Shown here: positions 34,871-46,267 of the stretch, in pieces
Layout of the letters: each line of letters starts with the position of its first letter
Numbering within the stretch: position 1 is the stretch's first letter
Assembly: GCA_021323395.1 (NCBI GenBank)
Contig: JAJONL010000006.1
Span: 1 to 50,234, forward strand
DNA length: 50,234 nucleotides
Origin: Nitrospira sp.
GTDB lineage: Bacteria; Nitrospirota; Nitrospiria; Nitrospirales; Nitrospiraceae
Direction of reading: 5' to 3'
The notes under the pieces: generated by a model
Seen by the model: only the letters and a program-made list of their open reading frames with translations
Database searches by the model: none
What the model was told of the DNA's origin: nothing
Made by a program: the position numbers and the translations under genes

Positions 34871-36253
34871 TCAGGCCGGTAACCGATCAAGAATCGCCAG
34901 ACCCGCTTTCCAGATGTCCCCTGCGCCGAGAGTAATCACCAGATCGCCGGACTTCAGGGAGGGCAGCACCTGATCCGCCAATGTCTCCTTGCGTTCCACG
35001 AAGGTCGCCGAAGGATGTCCCCCGGCACGCACGGCCTCGACCAGTTTTTCACCGGACACACCGGGAATCGGCTGTTCGCCGGCCGCATAGATCTCCGTCA
35101 GGAACAAAACATCCGCCTGATCGAACGCATGAGAAAATTCTTGCAGCAAATCTCGCGAGCGGCTGTACCGATGGGGCTGGAACAGCACCACCACGCGCCG
35201 GTCCCATCCTTGCTTCGCCGCCGCGATGGTAGCCCGCACCTCGGTCGGATGGTGCCCGTAATCGTCCACGACCATAATCCCGGCCTTCTCGCCGCGTAGA
35301 TGGAACCGCCGCTCCACACCGGTGAAGGCCGCCAAACCTTTCCGAATCAGATCGACGGGAATGTCCAATTCCAGCCCGATGGCGATCGCGATCAGCGAGT
35401 TGCACACGTTATGGATGCCGGGGATGGCCAGCCGGAACGGCCCCAGATTTCGCCCGCGAAAAAAGACGCGAAACTCCGAACCCCACTGCCGCAAACTGAT
35501 ATCGGTCGCGCGAAAATCCGGCGCTTGACCGGCATGCTCGTGGAGACCGTAGGTCTGGTAGCGCTTGACCACTCGTGGAAGCAACTCGCGCAGCCGCTCA
35601 TCATCGGCACATAGGACGGCCAAGCCGTAGAACGGCACCTTGTTGATAAATTCCAGGAAGCTGTCATTGAGCCGTTCCATGGTCCCATAATGGTCGAGAT
35701 GCTCGCGATCTATATTCGTCACGGCGGCAATCGTCGGCGCCAGGCGAAGAAACGACCCATCGCTCTCATCGGCCTCCGCAATGAGCAGATCGCCCCGTCC
35801 CAACCGCGCATGGCTCCCCAACGCATTCACCTTGCCGCCGATCACCATTGTGGGGTCCAAGCCACCCTGGGCCAGCACATTGGCCACCATCGATGTGGTC
35901 GTCGTCTTGCCATGAGCGCCGGCAATGGCGACCCCAAATTTCAACCGCATCAGTTCCGCCAGCATTTCAGCACGCGGGATAACGGGGATCTGCTTGGCTC
36001 TTGCCGCGACCACTTCGGGATTGGTGGCGGCCACTGCGGAGGAGATCACCACGACCTGCGCCTCGCCGATATTGGATTCCTGATGACCGAACGCAATACG
36101 CCCGCCTAATTCTTCGAGCCGGCGGGTGGTTTCCGATTGAGTGAGATCCGATCCGCTGACCTTGTACCCGAGCGTTAACAAGACTTCGGCGATCCCGCTC
36201 ATCCCGGAGCCGCCGATACCCACGAGATGAATATGTTGTGTTTTTCTAAACAT
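34871..36253 (-). CDS. murC: UDP-N-acetylmuramate-L-alanine ligase
   Basis: The enzyme adds L-Ala to UDP-MurNAc with ATP. The protein has 460 residues. The N-terminal Rossmann motif [17 protein letters not shown], the ATP-binding [12 protein letters not shown] (about 113-124) and the C-terminal [12 protein letters not shown] are diagnostic of MurC. ATG 36253 ([12 protein letters not shown]) is the family start; the longer open frame extends into the murC-murG spacer without family resemblance. Confidence 0.97.
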   Translation of the reverse strand: MFRKTQHIHLVGIGGSGMSGIAEVLLTLGYKVSGSDLTQSETTRRLEELGGRIAFGHQESNIGEAQVVVISSAVAATNPEVVAARAKQIPVIPRAEMLAELMRLKFGVAIAGAHGKTTTTSMVANVLAQGGLDPTMVIGGKVNALGSHARLGRGDLLIAEADESDGSFLRLAPTIAAVTNIDREHLDHYGTMERLNDSFLEFINKVPFYGLAVLCADDERLRELLPRVVKRYQTYGLHEHAGQAPDFRATDISLRQWGSEFRVFFRGRNLGPFRLAIPGIHNVCNSLIAIAIGLELDIPVDLIRKGLAAFTGVERRFHLRGEKAGIMVVDDYGHHPTEVRATIAAAKQGWDRRVVVLFQPHRYSRSRDLLQEFSHAFDQADVLFLTEIYAAGEQPIPGVSGEKLVEAVRAGGHPSATFVERKETLADQVLPSLKSGDLVITLGAGDIWKAGLAILDRLPA

Positions 36254-36335
36254 CGTCGCCTGCTTTATGCCCTCCGTCCGGAATGGTCTGCGTAGGCCGC
36301 CCCTGTCATGGCGCGGGCCTTCCCGCGGTCGCTGA

Positions 36336-37457
36336 TCATAGGACGCGAGCGCTCCCGCTGCTCTCATGGCGCCTCCTTATGACGTCGTAACACTCGCGAA
36401 CAATAGCTGTCGCCGCATCGCTGCGTCGCATCGTCCAACTCTGCCGACTCATGGTTTGAAGCCGCTGGGGCTCGCCCAAAATGTCCGTGATGATCCGAGC
36501 CAAACCTGCGCCGGTCAGGTCCGCCTGCGGCAGGAGCACGGCGCCGCCGGCCTGAGCCATCACTTCCGCATTGCGCAGCTGATGATTGTAGATCGCCGTC
36601 GGGAGCGGAATCAGAATCGCAGGCTTTCCGCACACGGTCAGCTCTGCGATGGTCATGGCGCCTGCCCGAGACACCACCAGGTCAGCGGCACGAAGCACCG
36701 CCGGCATGTCGTACAGAAACGGCACCACCTGGGCAGAGATCCGAGCCTTCTCGTACGCTGCGACGACCCGTGCATGGTCGGCCTCTCCGGTTTGATGTGT
36801 GATGGCCAGTTCATCTTTCACGACACCGAGCAACGGCAGCGCCTCGATCACCGCCGAATTGATCGCCTTCGCCCCTTGACTGCCGCCGAAAATCAACAGA
36901 TGCCGGGTGGAGCCCGCTTCAATCCGCCTCGGTTCAGGCTCTGGCGCGTCCAGGAATGCCTGGCGGACCGGGGTCCCGACGACCCTGGCCTTGCGTCGGT
37001 CAAAGAATTGCCCTGTCGATTCAAAGGCGAGAAAGACTCGCTGAACGAGCGGCGCGACCACCTTGTTGGCCATCCCAGGAAAAGCGTTCGGTTCCAGGAT
37101 CACGCCGGGAATTCGTCGCAGAAACGCTGCCACGAGCATCGCCGGACTGGTATACCCTCCAACCCCCAACACCAGATCTGCTCCCTGTTTTTTCAGGATG
37201 GCCAGCGATTGCCATACACTCACCGGCGAGGTGCCCACTGCCTTCATCATCTCGATGGGCCGCTTGCCCATCAATGGATGTGCGCTGATGCACTGCAACG
37301 AGAAGCCTTCGTGCGCCAACACCTTGCGTTCGATGCCCCGGTTCGTGCCGACGAACAGAATGCGCGTGGAAGGATCGCGCCGCAGAAATTCCCGGGCTAC
37401 CGCAATGGCCGGATACAGATGACCCCCCGTTCCGCCGGCTGCAATCACAATATTCAC
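36336..37457 (-). CDS. murG: UDP-GlcNAc-undecaprenyl-pyrophosphoryl-MurNAc-pentapeptide transferase
   Basis: The enzyme adds GlcNAc to lipid I to form lipid II at the inner face of the membrane. The 373-residue GT-B transferase begins [17 protein letters not shown] (GTG start at 37457, overlapping the ftsW stop as GTGA). [13 protein letters not shown] and [13 protein letters not shown] are the donor-binding parts. The same frame stays open far upstream, through ftsW, but that part is a shadow. Confidence 0.97.
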   Translation of the reverse strand: MNIVIAAGGTGGHLYPAIAVAREFLRRDPSTRILFVGTNRGIERKVLAHEGFSLQCISAHPLMGKRPIEMMKAVGTSPVSVWQSLAILKKQGADLVLGVGGYTSPAMLVAAFLRRIPGVILEPNAFPGMANKVVAPLVQRVFLAFESTGQFFDRRKARVVGTPVRQAFLDAPEPEPRRIEAGSTRHLLIFGGSQGAKAINSAVIEALPLLGVVKDELAITHQTGEADHARVVAAYEKARISAQVVPFLYDMPAVLRAADLVVSRAGAMTIAELTVCGKPAILIPLPTAIYNHQLRNAEVMAQAGGAVLLPQADLTGAGLARIITDILGEPQRLQTMSRQSWTMRRSDAATAIVRECYDVIRRRHESSGSARVL

Positions 37458-38662
37458 GCCGTGACGACCCCGCGCTTCCGCACGCCGCGCGGCCCGCCAC
37501 TCTCCCGCCCGCCCTGCCGGTCGCGAGAAATGCTCAGTAGGATCCCGACGCCGAACAAATTGGCGACCAAGGACGATCCGCCGTAACTGACGAACGGCAG
37601 AGTCAACCCCTTGGTCGGCAACAGCCCGGTGACGACCCCGGCATTGACCAGCGCTTGCATGCCGACCAGCATGGTGATGCCCATGGCGAGATGCCGGCCG
37701 AAGGGACTGCGCGCGCGGCCGGCGATCTGGAATCCCTTGAGGACAAATAAGCCGAACAGTAAGACAATGGCCACGCTCCCGGCGAGCCCTAACTCCTCTC
37801 CTACCAGGGCCAGCACAAAATCCGTATGCGCCTCGGGCAGAAAAAACAATTTTTGTTTTCCCTCGCCCAATCCCACGCCGAAGGGTCCGCCGCTGCCGAA
37901 TGCCAAAAAGGACTGGGTCATCTGATACCCAGCGCCGGACGGATCCTTCGCAGAGCGCAGAAACTCCAAGATACGTTGCCGCCGATAGCTCGACCCAAAA
38001 ATCAATGCCGCCACCGCCGGCAACGCGCACAGCGACAGGAGGCCCAAGTGTTTGATGCGCGCCCCTGTAAGGAACAGCAGCGTCACCACCACCAGACCCA
38101 TGACCACGACTGTTCCCAAATCGGGCTCCAAGAGGATCAATCCACTGAGCGCTCCGAGTATGATTAACGGCGGCAGCAGGCCGCGAGCGAACTGCGTGAG
38201 CTGGTCCTGCTTCTTGCTGACATAGGCCGCCACATAAATCACCATGACAAATTTGGTGAGTTCGGCCGGCTGAATGTTGATCGGGCCTGCATGCAGCCAT
38301 CGCCGAGCCCCCTTGGCCGCGCTGCCGAACGACGGAACGAGCACCAGTACCAGCAGGACGGTCGTCATCAATAACAAGGGAACCGAGAGCTTCCTCCAGA
38401 GGGCGTAGTCGATCTTCGACACAAGATGCATCACGAGCAGGCCGGCACCCATCCAGGCCAATTGACGTTTGAGAAAATACCAAGAATCGTGAAACCGAAT
38501 CCCTGCCACCACCGCACTGGCGCTGTAGACCATCACGACCCCCACCAGCGCGAGCACGAGCGTGATCGCCAAGAGCGCGGGGTCCACCGGCACGCGCTTG
38601 TACGTCCGCTGGGGTGAGGCCGACCAGGGCAAACTGAGGGTTTCGAGCGCATGCTGTCGCAT
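37454..38662 (-). CDS. ftsW: SEDS glycosyltransferase FtsW
   Basis: The 402-residue polytopic membrane protein has about ten segments. It polymerises lipid II at the septum together with its partner FtsI. Conserved pieces are VMVYSASAVVAG, the HAGPINIQPAELTKFVMVIY loop, LLEPDLGT and the C-terminal LTLPFVSYGGSSL. Its position between murD and murG supports FtsW rather than RodA. Confidence 0.96.
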   Translation of the reverse strand: MRQHALETLSLPWSASPQRTYKRVPVDPALLAITLVLALVGVVMVYSASAVVAGIRFHDSWYFLKRQLAWMGAGLLVMHLVSKIDYALWRKLSVPLLLMTTVLLVLVLVPSFGSAAKGARRWLHAGPINIQPAELTKFVMVIYVAAYVSKKQDQLTQFARGLLPPLIILGALSGLILLEPDLGTVVVMGLVVVTLLFLTGARIKHLGLLSLCALPAVAALIFGSSYRRQRILEFLRSAKDPSGAGYQMTQSFLAFGSGGPFGVGLGEGKQKLFFLPEAHTDFVLALVGEELGLAGSVAIVLLFGLFVLKGFQIAGRARSPFGRHLAMGITMLVGMQALVNAGVVTGLLPTKGLTLPFVSYGGSSLVANLFGVGILLSISRDRQGGRESGGPRGVRKRGVVTA

Positions 38663-38697
38663 CGTTCAGCTGCCGTTCCTCCCCTGCTACGGCCGGC

Positions 38698-40086
38698 TCA
38701 TGCCGGCAGTCCATGCACAAGAGCCTTGAACTGTCGACCCCGGTCCTGATAATCCGCGAACATGTCAAAACTGGCGCAGGCCGGCGAGAGTAAGACCACC
38801 TCGCCGGGCTGCGCCTCGCGAGCAGCAAGCTCCACGGCTTCGCGGAGAGTCGCTGCAGGACGACACCGATCAAAATCGCCCATGGCGGCTTGGATGCGGC
38901 CTGCCGCCTCGCCGATCAGAATGAGGCCCTTGACACGCTCCCGGATCAACCCGCGTAGACGGGCAAAATCGCCTCCCTTGTCACGTCCGCCGGCGATCAG
39001 CCATATAGGTTGCTCGATACCTTCCAAGGCCTTGAGCACGGCATCCACGTTGGTCCCTTTGGAGTCGTTGACAAAGCGGATCCCTCGACGTTCTCGGACG
39101 ACTTCAAGCGCATGTTCCAAACCGGGAAAGGCCCGCAACACCGTGCGGATCGATTCGATCGAACAGCCGCAGAGCAAGCCGTAGGTGACCGCGGCCATCA
39201 CGTTTTCAACATTGTGGAGCCCGATCAGTCGCATGTCACTGCGACGGCAAATCTCTTCCCGTTGTCCTCTGACCGTCGTGACGATCCGATCGCCATCCAA
39301 GAAGGTCGCCTTGGAAACCCCGGACAGAGAGGCGCCGGTCCGGCTGAATCCCAAGACGGTCGCCTTGGTGCATGCACGGAGCTCGGTGACGCGCGCATCG
39401 TCGAGATTGAACAGCGAATAGTCGCCGGCTGTCTGATTAGAGAAAATGTTCGCCTTGGCCGCCACATACTCTTTCTCTGACGCGTACCGATCCATATGGT
39501 CCAACGTCACGTTCAGCACCGCGGCGATCCATGGATGAAACTGCACAATCGTTTCGAGCTGAAAGCTGGAGACCTCCAGCACTGCATAGTCGTAGGGCGC
39601 GGCGCCTCCCAACTTGGTTTCGAGACAGTTGAGCGCCGCCTGGGTGGCGGCGATCCCCAAATTCCCGCCGACGAAGGCCCGCTTCCCGGCCTCCTGCAAA
39701 AATTTGCCGATCAACGTGACCGTCGTGCTTTTCCCATTGGTCCCAGTCACCGCCAAAATGGGCGCGGTCAGAAATCGGGACGCCAGCTCCAATTCGCCGA
39801 TCACCGGCACGCCCCGAGCGCGGGCGCGGTCAAGGACATCAAGGCGGGTCGGCACTCCAGGGCTGATCACAATGAGATCCGCTCGGTCGAGCGCCGATGC
39901 GTACTGCGCTCCGACGTTCACGGCGATTTTCGTCTGGTCCAGCTGCGATAGCACGGCGGTCAGCTCCTGCGACTTTTTTCGATCGGCCACGGTTACCCGC
40001 GCACCGAGCTGATGCAGCAACTTCGCGGCTCCCACACCGCTTCGCGCCAGCCCGACCACTGCGACTTGTAGATCTTTGACGTTCAC
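38698..40086 (-). CDS. murD: UDP-N-acetylmuramoylalanine-D-glutamate ligase
   Basis: The 462-residue Mur ligase adds D-Glu. The N-terminal [15 protein letters not shown], the ATP-binding [23 protein letters not shown] and the C-terminal [19 protein letters not shown] identify MurD. The GTG start at 40086 lies 10 bases after the mraY stop. Confidence 0.97.
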   Translation of the reverse strand: MNVKDLQVAVVGLARSGVGAAKLLHQLGARVTVADRKKSQELTAVLSQLDQTKIAVNVGAQYASALDRADLIVISPGVPTRLDVLDRARARGVPVIGELELASRFLTAPILAVTGTNGKSTTVTLIGKFLQEAGKRAFVGGNLGIAATQAALNCLETKLGGAAPYDYAVLEVSSFQLETIVQFHPWIAAVLNVTLDHMDRYASEKEYVAAKANIFSNQTAGDYSLFNLDDARVTELRACTKATVLGFSRTGASLSGVSKATFLDGDRIVTTVRGQREEICRRSDMRLIGLHNVENVMAAVTYGLLCGCSIESIRTVLRAFPGLEHALEVVRERRGIRFVNDSKGTNVDAVLKALEGIEQPIWLIAGGRDKGGDFARLRGLIRERVKGLILIGEAAGRIQAAMGDFDRCRPAATLREAVELAAREAQPGEVVLLSPACASFDMFADYQDRGRQFKALVHGLPA

Positions 40087-40096
40087 AGGGCTCCGG

Positions 40097-41173
40097 CTAT
40101 CGAAGTTTGAGCGTGCTCAAGCTGAGCAACGCCAGCAAAATAGCAATGATCCAGAGACGCACCACGACTTTCGGCTCGTCCCATCCCTTCATCTCGAAGT
40201 GATGATGAATAGGGGCCATGTTGAAAATTCGCTTGCCTCGCAGCTTGTAGGATCCGACTTGTAAGATGACCGACAACGCCTCGATGACGAACACGCCGCC
40301 GACCAGCAACAACAACAGTTCGTGCTTGCTGATCACCGCCACCGTTCCGAGGGCTGCTCCCAAGGGAAGCGATCCAACATCCCCCATGAAGACCGACGCC
40401 GGGTAGGTGTTGAACCAGAGAAAGCCCAAACTTGATCCCAATATGGCGCCGGTAAAGATAGCGATTTCTCCCGCCCCTTCGATATAGGGAATAAGCAGGT
40501 ATTCGGCCATGACCCGGTTGCCGGTCACATAGGCCACGATCGTATAGGCCAAGGCCGCGATCATGACGGGACCAATGGCCAGCCCATCGAGCCCATCGGT
40601 CAGATTAACGGCATTCGAGCTGCCCACGATGACGAGAATGACGAAGACAATGTAGAACCAGCCCAGATCTGGCGTAAAGAACTTGAAGAACGGCACGCTC
40701 AGCCTGGTGGTGTAACTGGGAAGCGTGTACAGAAACACACCGATGGTGAGCGCCACCAGAATCTGGCACGTGAACTTTTGCGTCGCCGACAGGCCCCTCG
40801 ATCGTCGCTTGATGAATTTGAGATAGTCGTCGACGAACCCCACCGCCCCAAACCCCACGGTCGCAATCACCACCAGCCATACGTAGCGGTTGGTCATATC
40901 GGCCCAGAGTAACGTGGACAACACGACGGCGAAGATGATGAGAATTCCACCCATGGTCGGGGTGCCGCTTTTCGCCAGATGCCGCTTCGGCCCATCATCC
41001 CGAATCTGTTGACCGAGCTTGATCTCCTGCAGCTTACGAATCACCCAGGGCGCCATGACAAAGGCGATGAGAAATGCCGTCACCGCCGCGTAAATGATCC
41101 GAAAGCTCTGATAGCGAAACACATTCAGGAACGAAAACTGTGTATGCAGTGGATAGAGCCAGTTGTATAACAT
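40097..41173 (-). CDS. mraY: Phospho-N-acetylmuramoyl-pentapeptide-transferase
   Basis: MraY makes lipid I by moving phospho-MurNAc-pentapeptide to undecaprenyl phosphate. The protein has 358 residues and about ten membrane segments. [15 protein letters not shown] (catalytic Asp pair), [10 protein letters not shown] and the C-terminal MAPIHHHFE are all conserved. ATG 41173 (MLYNWLYPL) is the family start; the upstream ATG at 41194 is less likely. Confidence 0.97.
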   Translation of the reverse strand: MLYNWLYPLHTQFSFLNVFRYQSFRIIYAAVTAFLIAFVMAPWVIRKLQEIKLGQQIRDDGPKRHLAKSGTPTMGGILIIFAVVLSTLLWADMTNRYVWLVVIATVGFGAVGFVDDYLKFIKRRSRGLSATQKFTCQILVALTIGVFLYTLPSYTTRLSVPFFKFFTPDLGWFYIVFVILVIVGSSNAVNLTDGLDGLAIGPVMIAALAYTIVAYVTGNRVMAEYLLIPYIEGAGEIAIFTGAILGSSLGFLWFNTYPASVFMGDVGSLPLGAALGTVAVISKHELLLLLVGGVFVIEALSVILQVGSYKLRGKRIFNMAPIHHHFEMKGWDEPKVVVRLWIIAILLALLSLSTLKLR

Positions 41174-41230
41174 CCTGCGATCTTTGCCCGTCATCCGTCG
41201 ACGGGGGTTAGAGTCCTTCCGTACTGTCTT

Positions 41231-42670
41231 TCAGCCGGCCTTGGTGGCGATTCGTCGCATCCCGGTGATGGCTTCCACGACCTGTTCCATCCGCATGCCG
41301 CGAGAGGCTTTCACCAGCACCACGTCGCCCTGCCGCACCATCGATGCTAGAGCGGTTCCCGCAGCCGCCGCATCCGGCAATTCCATAATGCTATCGGTCC
41401 GCATTCCGGCCCGATGGGCGCCTTCCGCAAACTCCCGTCCCAGCAGGCCGCAGGCCAGCAATTGTCCAATTCCCTGCCCGGCTAGAAATGCCCCTATCTC
41501 TCGGTGCATCTGCTTGCTACCCGCTCCCAGTTCCAACATGTCACCCAGCACCGCGATCGAACGCTTCCCGCGACCGAGCGCGGCAAGAAGCTGAATCGCC
41601 GCCTTCATGGAAGCTGGGTTGGCGTTGTAGCAATCATTGATGATCTGGACGCCCTGTGAGGTACTGATCTGCGAACGCATGGCCGCCGGGCGGAACTTTG
41701 CCAAACCTTCGGCGATGACCATCCCGGGGAGCCCTAGCACGACGCCCACCCCCGCGGCGGCGAGCGCATTGCTCACATTGTGTGATCCCTGGGTGCGAAT
41801 ACGCACTTCTGGCTGACGGCTTTTGCCAGGCAACACCAGGCCAAAAACCGTCCTGCCCTTGTCATCGGTTCGTATGTTGACGGCGCGAACTTCCGCCTTG
41901 GGAGAACAACCGAATGCTACCACCCGGCATTGCGCCCGCGCGGCGAGATAATCGAAATAGTCATCATCCGCATTCAACACGACCGCGCCGCCTTGCGGCA
42001 GGTGATCGAGCAACTCAGCCTTGGCTTGGGCGGATCCCTCTATATTGCCGAAGAACTCGAGATGGTCCGGCCCGATATTCGTAATGACTCCGATGGTCGG
42101 TCTCGCAATTTCACACAGCCGAGTCGTTTGTCCTTCCTGATCCACTCCCATTTCGATGACCGCCGCTTGATGGCGCGCGGCGAGCTGAAACAGGGTCTGG
42201 GGAACGCCGATTCGATTATTGAGATTGCCCTCGGTCTTCATCGTCTTCCAGCGTTGCGCGACCACCTGAGCGACCATTTCTTTCGTGGTCGTCTTACCAT
42301 TACTCCCCGTAATGGCGATCACCGGGATCGAAAAACGGTTCCGATAATGGGTGGCGAGACATTGGTAGGCTTCCAGGGTATCCTGCACCCCCACCAGGAT
42401 CGGCCTATGCGCACGTTTCGGCGACGACGGGAGCCGATAGTCTTCCTGCGCGATGACGCACACCGCTCCTTGCGCGAGCGCCTTCGTCACGAACGCATGG
42501 CCGTCAAAGCGATCGCCCTGCAACGCGATGAACAGATCCCCTTTTCGCGCCACTCGCGAATCAGTGATCACCCGCTGGATCCGCTGTTTGAGATCACGCG
42601 GCGTCAGCCCTGCAGGCGTCTTGGCGCCCAAGACCTCGCAGATCTCTTCAACGGTAAACAGCGGCATCAT
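41231..42670 (-). CDS. murF: UDP-MurNAc-tripeptide-D-alanyl-D-alanine ligase
   Basis: MurF completes the cytoplasmic pentapeptide by adding D-Ala-D-Ala. The protein has 479 residues from the first of two tandem ATGs (42670, 42667). DSRVARKGDLFIALQGDRFDGH, the ATP-binding TGSNGKTTTKEMV and NDCYNANPASM are diagnostic. It follows murE by 34 bases. Confidence 0.96.
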   Translation of the reverse strand: MMPLFTVEEICEVLGAKTPAGLTPRDLKQRIQRVITDSRVARKGDLFIALQGDRFDGHAFVTKALAQGAVCVIAQEDYRLPSSPKRAHRPILVGVQDTLEAYQCLATHYRNRFSIPVIAITGSNGKTTTKEMVAQVVAQRWKTMKTEGNLNNRIGVPQTLFQLAARHQAAVIEMGVDQEGQTTRLCEIARPTIGVITNIGPDHLEFFGNIEGSAQAKAELLDHLPQGGAVVLNADDDYFDYLAARAQCRVVAFGCSPKAEVRAVNIRTDDKGRTVFGLVLPGKSRQPEVRIRTQGSHNVSNALAAAGVGVVLGLPGMVIAEGLAKFRPAAMRSQISTSQGVQIINDCYNANPASMKAAIQLLAALGRGKRSIAVLGDMLELGAGSKQMHREIGAFLAGQGIGQLLACGLLGREFAEGAHRAGMRTDSIMELPDAAAAGTALASMVRQGDVVLVKASRGMRMEQVVEAITGMRRIATKAG

Positions 42671-42704
42671 TACATGGTTCCCTGCTCGCGCACCCCGTCC
42701 TCGC

Positions 42705-44213
42705 CTAGACCCCAGATCGCAATGTTCCAATGGTTTCACGCGCGACTTTGCGATCGTCAAAAGGATGCTTCGTGGTCCCCAGGATCTGATAATCCTCATG
42801 ACCCTTTCCCGCGATCAATACCATGTCGCCCGCTTTCGCCTCGTGAATCGCCGCCTCGATGGCAGCCCGGCGATCCGCAATCATGCGGTACCGAACCTGG
42901 GACCGATCGGAGAGCGCTTCTTTCACGCCGACTTCGACTTCGCGTAAAATGGCAGCAGGATCTTCGGTGCGCGGATTGTCCGACGTCAGCACCACCACGT
43001 CACTGTATTGCACCGCCGCGCGTCCCATCTTGGGGCGCTTGGTGCGGTCTCGGTCGCCGCCGCACCCGAAGACGGTGATAATGCGTCCCGCGCGAAGCGC
43101 TTGCGCCGCCGTCAACAGGCGGACCAACGCATCTTCGGTATGCGCATAATCGACCACGACAGTGAAATCCTGGCCCGCCTCGACCAGCTCAAATCGTCCC
43201 GGCACGTTGGTAACCGCTCGGATAGCCGACCGAACCTGATCCAGCGTCAGGCCTTCGTGCAGCGCCACACCGATGGCAGCCAAGAGATTATAAACATTGT
43301 GCTCGCCCACCAACCGGCTCTGTATCGCGCAGCTCCCCAGAGGACTACGCAGAGTGAAGGTGGTGCCGGTAGGCGATAGCCTCACATCTTCAGCCCGCAG
43401 GTCCGCCTGGTGGCGCAGTCCATAGGTCCAGACCGGAACCGTACAGGCCTCACCAATCCGACCGCCCCAGGGATCGTCCACATTGACGATCGCGCGCTTG
43501 CTCGGCTTGCTGGACCCAGCCTGCTCGAGTTCCGCGAACAGTTTGCGCTTCGCCTGAAAATAAGATTCCATGTCGACATGAAAATCCAGGTGATCTTGGG
43601 TCAGATTCGTAAAGACCGCGACATCAAACTCGGAGCCGGTGGTCCGATCCAGCGCCAGCGCATGCGATGACACTTCCATGACGACGGTATCCAATCGGGC
43701 CTCAACCATGCGCGCGAACAACCGCTGCAGCTCCAGTGCGCCCGGCGTGGTGTGGGACGCCGGGATCGATTCTTTCCCGATAAGGTAGACCACGGTGCCG
43801 ATCAGACCCACCTGCCGGCTCGCCGCTTCGAGCATGGTCTTCACAATGTACGTCGTCGTCGTTTTTCCGTTCGTTCCTGTCACCCCGATCATCCGTAAGG
43901 TTGCCGAAGGATCGCGATAGAACCGACTACCGAGGATCCCCAAGGCCTCGCGCGAATCCTGCACACGGACGGAAGCGATCGACCCGACCGCCGCGTCTCG
44001 CTCCACCACAACCGCTGCCGCGCCCGCGGCCACGACGCGGTCGAGAAATGCATGCCCATCGACCCGCTCGCCCTTCACGGCGACGAAGAGGGACCCAGCC
44101 TCCACAGTTCGGGAATCATCGGTCAGCCCGGAAATGGTCACGCGCTGGTCTCCGGTTCGCTCCAGCACCTTGAGACGCCCCTGGATAGGGCTGATCAGTT
44201 CATCAAGGGTCAT
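42705..44213 (-). CDS. murE: UDP-MurNAc-L-Ala-D-Glu-2,6-diaminopimelate ligase
   Basis: The 502-residue Mur ligase adds the third stem residue. DSRTVEAGSLFVAVKGERVDGH, TGTNGKTTTTYIV and AGKGHEDYQI are conserved. The substrate-selecting motif reads DNPRTEDP, the form found in ligases specific for meso-diaminopimelate, so the peptidoglycan is probably of the diaminopimelate type. It starts 4 bases after the ftsI stop. Confidence 0.97.
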   Translation of the reverse strand: MTLDELISPIQGRLKVLERTGDQRVTISGLTDDSRTVEAGSLFVAVKGERVDGHAFLDRVVAAGAAAVVVERDAAVGSIASVRVQDSREALGILGSRFYRDPSATLRMIGVTGTNGKTTTTYIVKTMLEAASRQVGLIGTVVYLIGKESIPASHTTPGALELQRLFARMVEARLDTVVMEVSSHALALDRTTGSEFDVAVFTNLTQDHLDFHVDMESYFQAKRKLFAELEQAGSSKPSKRAIVNVDDPWGGRIGEACTVPVWTYGLRHQADLRAEDVRLSPTGTTFTLRSPLGSCAIQSRLVGEHNVYNLLAAIGVALHEGLTLDQVRSAIRAVTNVPGRFELVEAGQDFTVVVDYAHTEDALVRLLTAAQALRAGRIITVFGCGGDRDRTKRPKMGRAAVQYSDVVVLTSDNPRTEDPAAILREVEVGVKEALSDRSQVRYRMIADRRAAIEAAIHEAKAGDMVLIAGKGHEDYQILGTTKHPFDDRKVARETIGTLRSGV

Positions 44214-44216
44214 ATG

Positions 44217-45935
44217 TCACGATTTGACGCCGGCCATGGCTAGTTTGACCGGCTCATCCACTGCCACACCGAGGTAGTTCAGGACTTGTTCACCGACACG
44301 CCGGAACACCGGCGCAGCCACGACACCGCCCCAGCCTTCTCCGCGCGGTTCATCAATGACGACGATCATCGCCAATCGGGGGTCCTCCGCCGGAACATAT
44401 CCCAGAAACGAACCCACCAGAAGCGTGGAGGAATAGGCGCCGGTTCGCGGATCCACTTTCTGTGCGGTACCGGTTTTGCCGGCTACGCGATAGCCTGGGA
44501 TGGCCGCTTTTCCTCCCGTCCCGCTCGTGACGACGCCCTCCAGCAGCGTCGTCAGCGTCCTGGCGGTATCGGCAGATATGATACGCCGTTTCGCATGGGG
44601 CATCGTTTGCGATACCAGCTGGCCCTTGGCATTCCGGATTTCCGAGACCACATAGGGCTTCATGAGCAGGCCGCCATTCGCGATAGCCGACGCGGCCGTG
44701 ACCATTTGAAGCGGAGTCACCCCGATTTCTTGCCCCATCGAGATGGAGGCGAGGGAACGCTTCCCCCATTGGCGCGGCCCCCGCAACAACCCCCCTGTTT
44801 CGCCCGGCAGGTCGATGCCGGTCTTATCCCCGAATCCAAATTCTTTCAAATAGTCAAATACACGCCACTCCCCCAACGCCATGCCCACCTTCGCCGCGCC
44901 GATGTTGCTGGACTTCTGAATCATTTGCGCGAAGGTCATCCAACCCAATTTTTCATGGTCATGAATCACGGTGTTGGCAATCGACAACTGCCCATTATCC
45001 CCATAGATCATGCTGCCTGGGGTCATCACTTTTTCTTCAAGGGCGGCCGCCGCAATCACCGTCTTCATGGTTGAGCCCGGCTCATAGGTGTCCGTCAAGG
45101 CCCGATTGCGCCATCGATCAGGAGCCAACGCCGCCACCGCATTCGGATCGAACCGAGGGCTGACCGCCATAGCCAGTACCGCTCCTGTCCTGGGATCCAT
45201 GACAATGATCGTCCCGGATTTCGCATTGGATCGGCTCACAGCCTCATCCAACTCTTTCTCGGCAATGTACTGAATCACTTCGTCCACCGTGAGGGTTAAA
45301 CTATGCCCTGCCGCCGCGCCTTCTTCATTGAGGCCCTTAGGAAAGACGGCCCGCCCCAGCGCATCCCGCTGCAAGATGACGGCTCTTTTCTCGCCCCTCA
45401 AATATTGCTCGTATCGCAGCTCCACACCCTCCAACCCACGATCGTCCATTCCCGCGAAGCCCAGCACATGTGAAAGCAACGGTCCTTTAGGGTAAAATCG
45501 GCGGCCCTCCATCACGACCCCGACACCATCGAGGGACAGCCGTTCGAGGCGTCTTCCCTGTTCGGGCTCCAGCTTTCTCGCCAACCAAACAAAATGCTTT
45601 TCCTGTTTGAGCTTCTTCTCAATTTCCGTCGCTTTCACATGCAAAATCGGTGAGAGATTGCGAGCCGTGAGGCCGGGATTGCCGAGCGACGCAGGCACCC
45701 CGAACACGGAGGGCACCTCCATATTCATTGCCAAGACCTTACTGTTTCGATCGTAGATCGTACCTCGCGCACCCTCCAGGGTCACGTTTTTCTGATGTTG
45801 TCGATCCGCCCTTACCGTCAATTCGGCAGCCTGCAGCACTTGGAGATTCACGAGCCGGATGATGACCAGGATGAACGCCACCGCAAGTCCGCAGGCCACC
45901 ACCATGCGGCGACCCCGAAAGGGCATGGCCGTCAC
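44217..45935 (-). CDS. ftsI: Septal transpeptidase FtsI (class B penicillin-binding protein)
   Basis: The 572-residue class B PBP has one N-terminal membrane segment (about 12-30) and a PBP dimer domain (about 55-205). The transpeptidase domain carries STMK (Ser288), SSN (about 346) and KTGTAQK. It cross-links septal peptidoglycan with FtsW. No C-terminal PASTA domains are present. The GTG at 45935 overlaps the ftsL stop by one base; ATG at 45926 is an alternative. Confidence 0.96.
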   Translation of the reverse strand: MTAMPFRGRRMVVACGLAVAFILVIIRLVNLQVLQAAELTVRADRQHQKNVTLEGARGTIYDRNSKVLAMNMEVPSVFGVPASLGNPGLTARNLSPILHVKATEIEKKLKQEKHFVWLARKLEPEQGRRLERLSLDGVGVVMEGRRFYPKGPLLSHVLGFAGMDDRGLEGVELRYEQYLRGEKRAVILQRDALGRAVFPKGLNEEGAAAGHSLTLTVDEVIQYIAEKELDEAVSRSNAKSGTIIVMDPRTGAVLAMAVSPRFDPNAVAALAPDRWRNRALTDTYEPGSTMKTVIAAAALEEKVMTPGSMIYGDNGQLSIANTVIHDHEKLGWMTFAQMIQKSSNIGAAKVGMALGEWRVFDYLKEFGFGDKTGIDLPGETGGLLRGPRQWGKRSLASISMGQEIGVTPLQMVTAASAIANGGLLMKPYVVSEIRNAKGQLVSQTMPHAKRRIISADTARTLTTLLEGVVTSGTGGKAAIPGYRVAGKTGTAQKVDPRTGAYSSTLLVGSFLGYVPAEDPRLAMIVVIDEPRGEGWGGVVAAPVFRRVGEQVLNYLGVAVDEPVKLAMAGVKS

Positions 45936-46267
45936 TACCGCGCTCTCCGCGTCACGATATTTTTGGCGATTCGCACCTCACCCTCCGCCGCGATCGGATT
46001 CGTCGGCGCCTCAGGCTCAATGTTGATAACCACGACCTGGCCCTTCTCAGGCTGCATCATTCCCAACTTATCGGTGGCCAGTCGGGCAATTCGCTCAGGC
46101 GCCGTGTACCCGGACAACTTCACCCGCAATTCGTCGCGTTCCCGCTCGAGAGCGACCTTCTGCGTCTTCAGCCGCTCAATCTGATAACCGATGCGAACGA
46201 TGTCCACCCGCTCCCATACAAAGAGCAAGACCAGCGACGTGACCGCAGCAAACGCAACGGCTTTCAT
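45935..46267 (-). CDS. ftsL: FtsL-like cell division protein
   Basis: The 110-residue protein has one N-terminal membrane segment (about 4-20, VAFAAVTSLVLLFVW), a leucine- and arginine-rich coiled coil (about 25-60) and a short tail including PERIARLATDKLGM, typical of FtsL/DivIC proteins. It bridges FtsQ and FtsI-FtsW in the divisome. Its ATG overlaps the rsmH stop (ATGA). Sequence similarity in the family is low; the rsmH-ftsI position carries much of the call. Confidence 0.88.
   Translation of the reverse strand: MKAVAFAAVTSLVLLFVWERVDIVRIGYQIERLKTQKVALERERDELRVKLSGYTAPERIARLATDKLGMMQPEKGQVVVINIEPEAPTNPIAAEGEVRIAKNIVTRRAR

Noticed and set aside
37458-38873. Upstream extension of the murG reading frame through ftsW
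   Set aside because: The frame is open, but its translation is Arg- and Gly-rich and lies in the shadow of ftsW, whose own frame is clearly coding.
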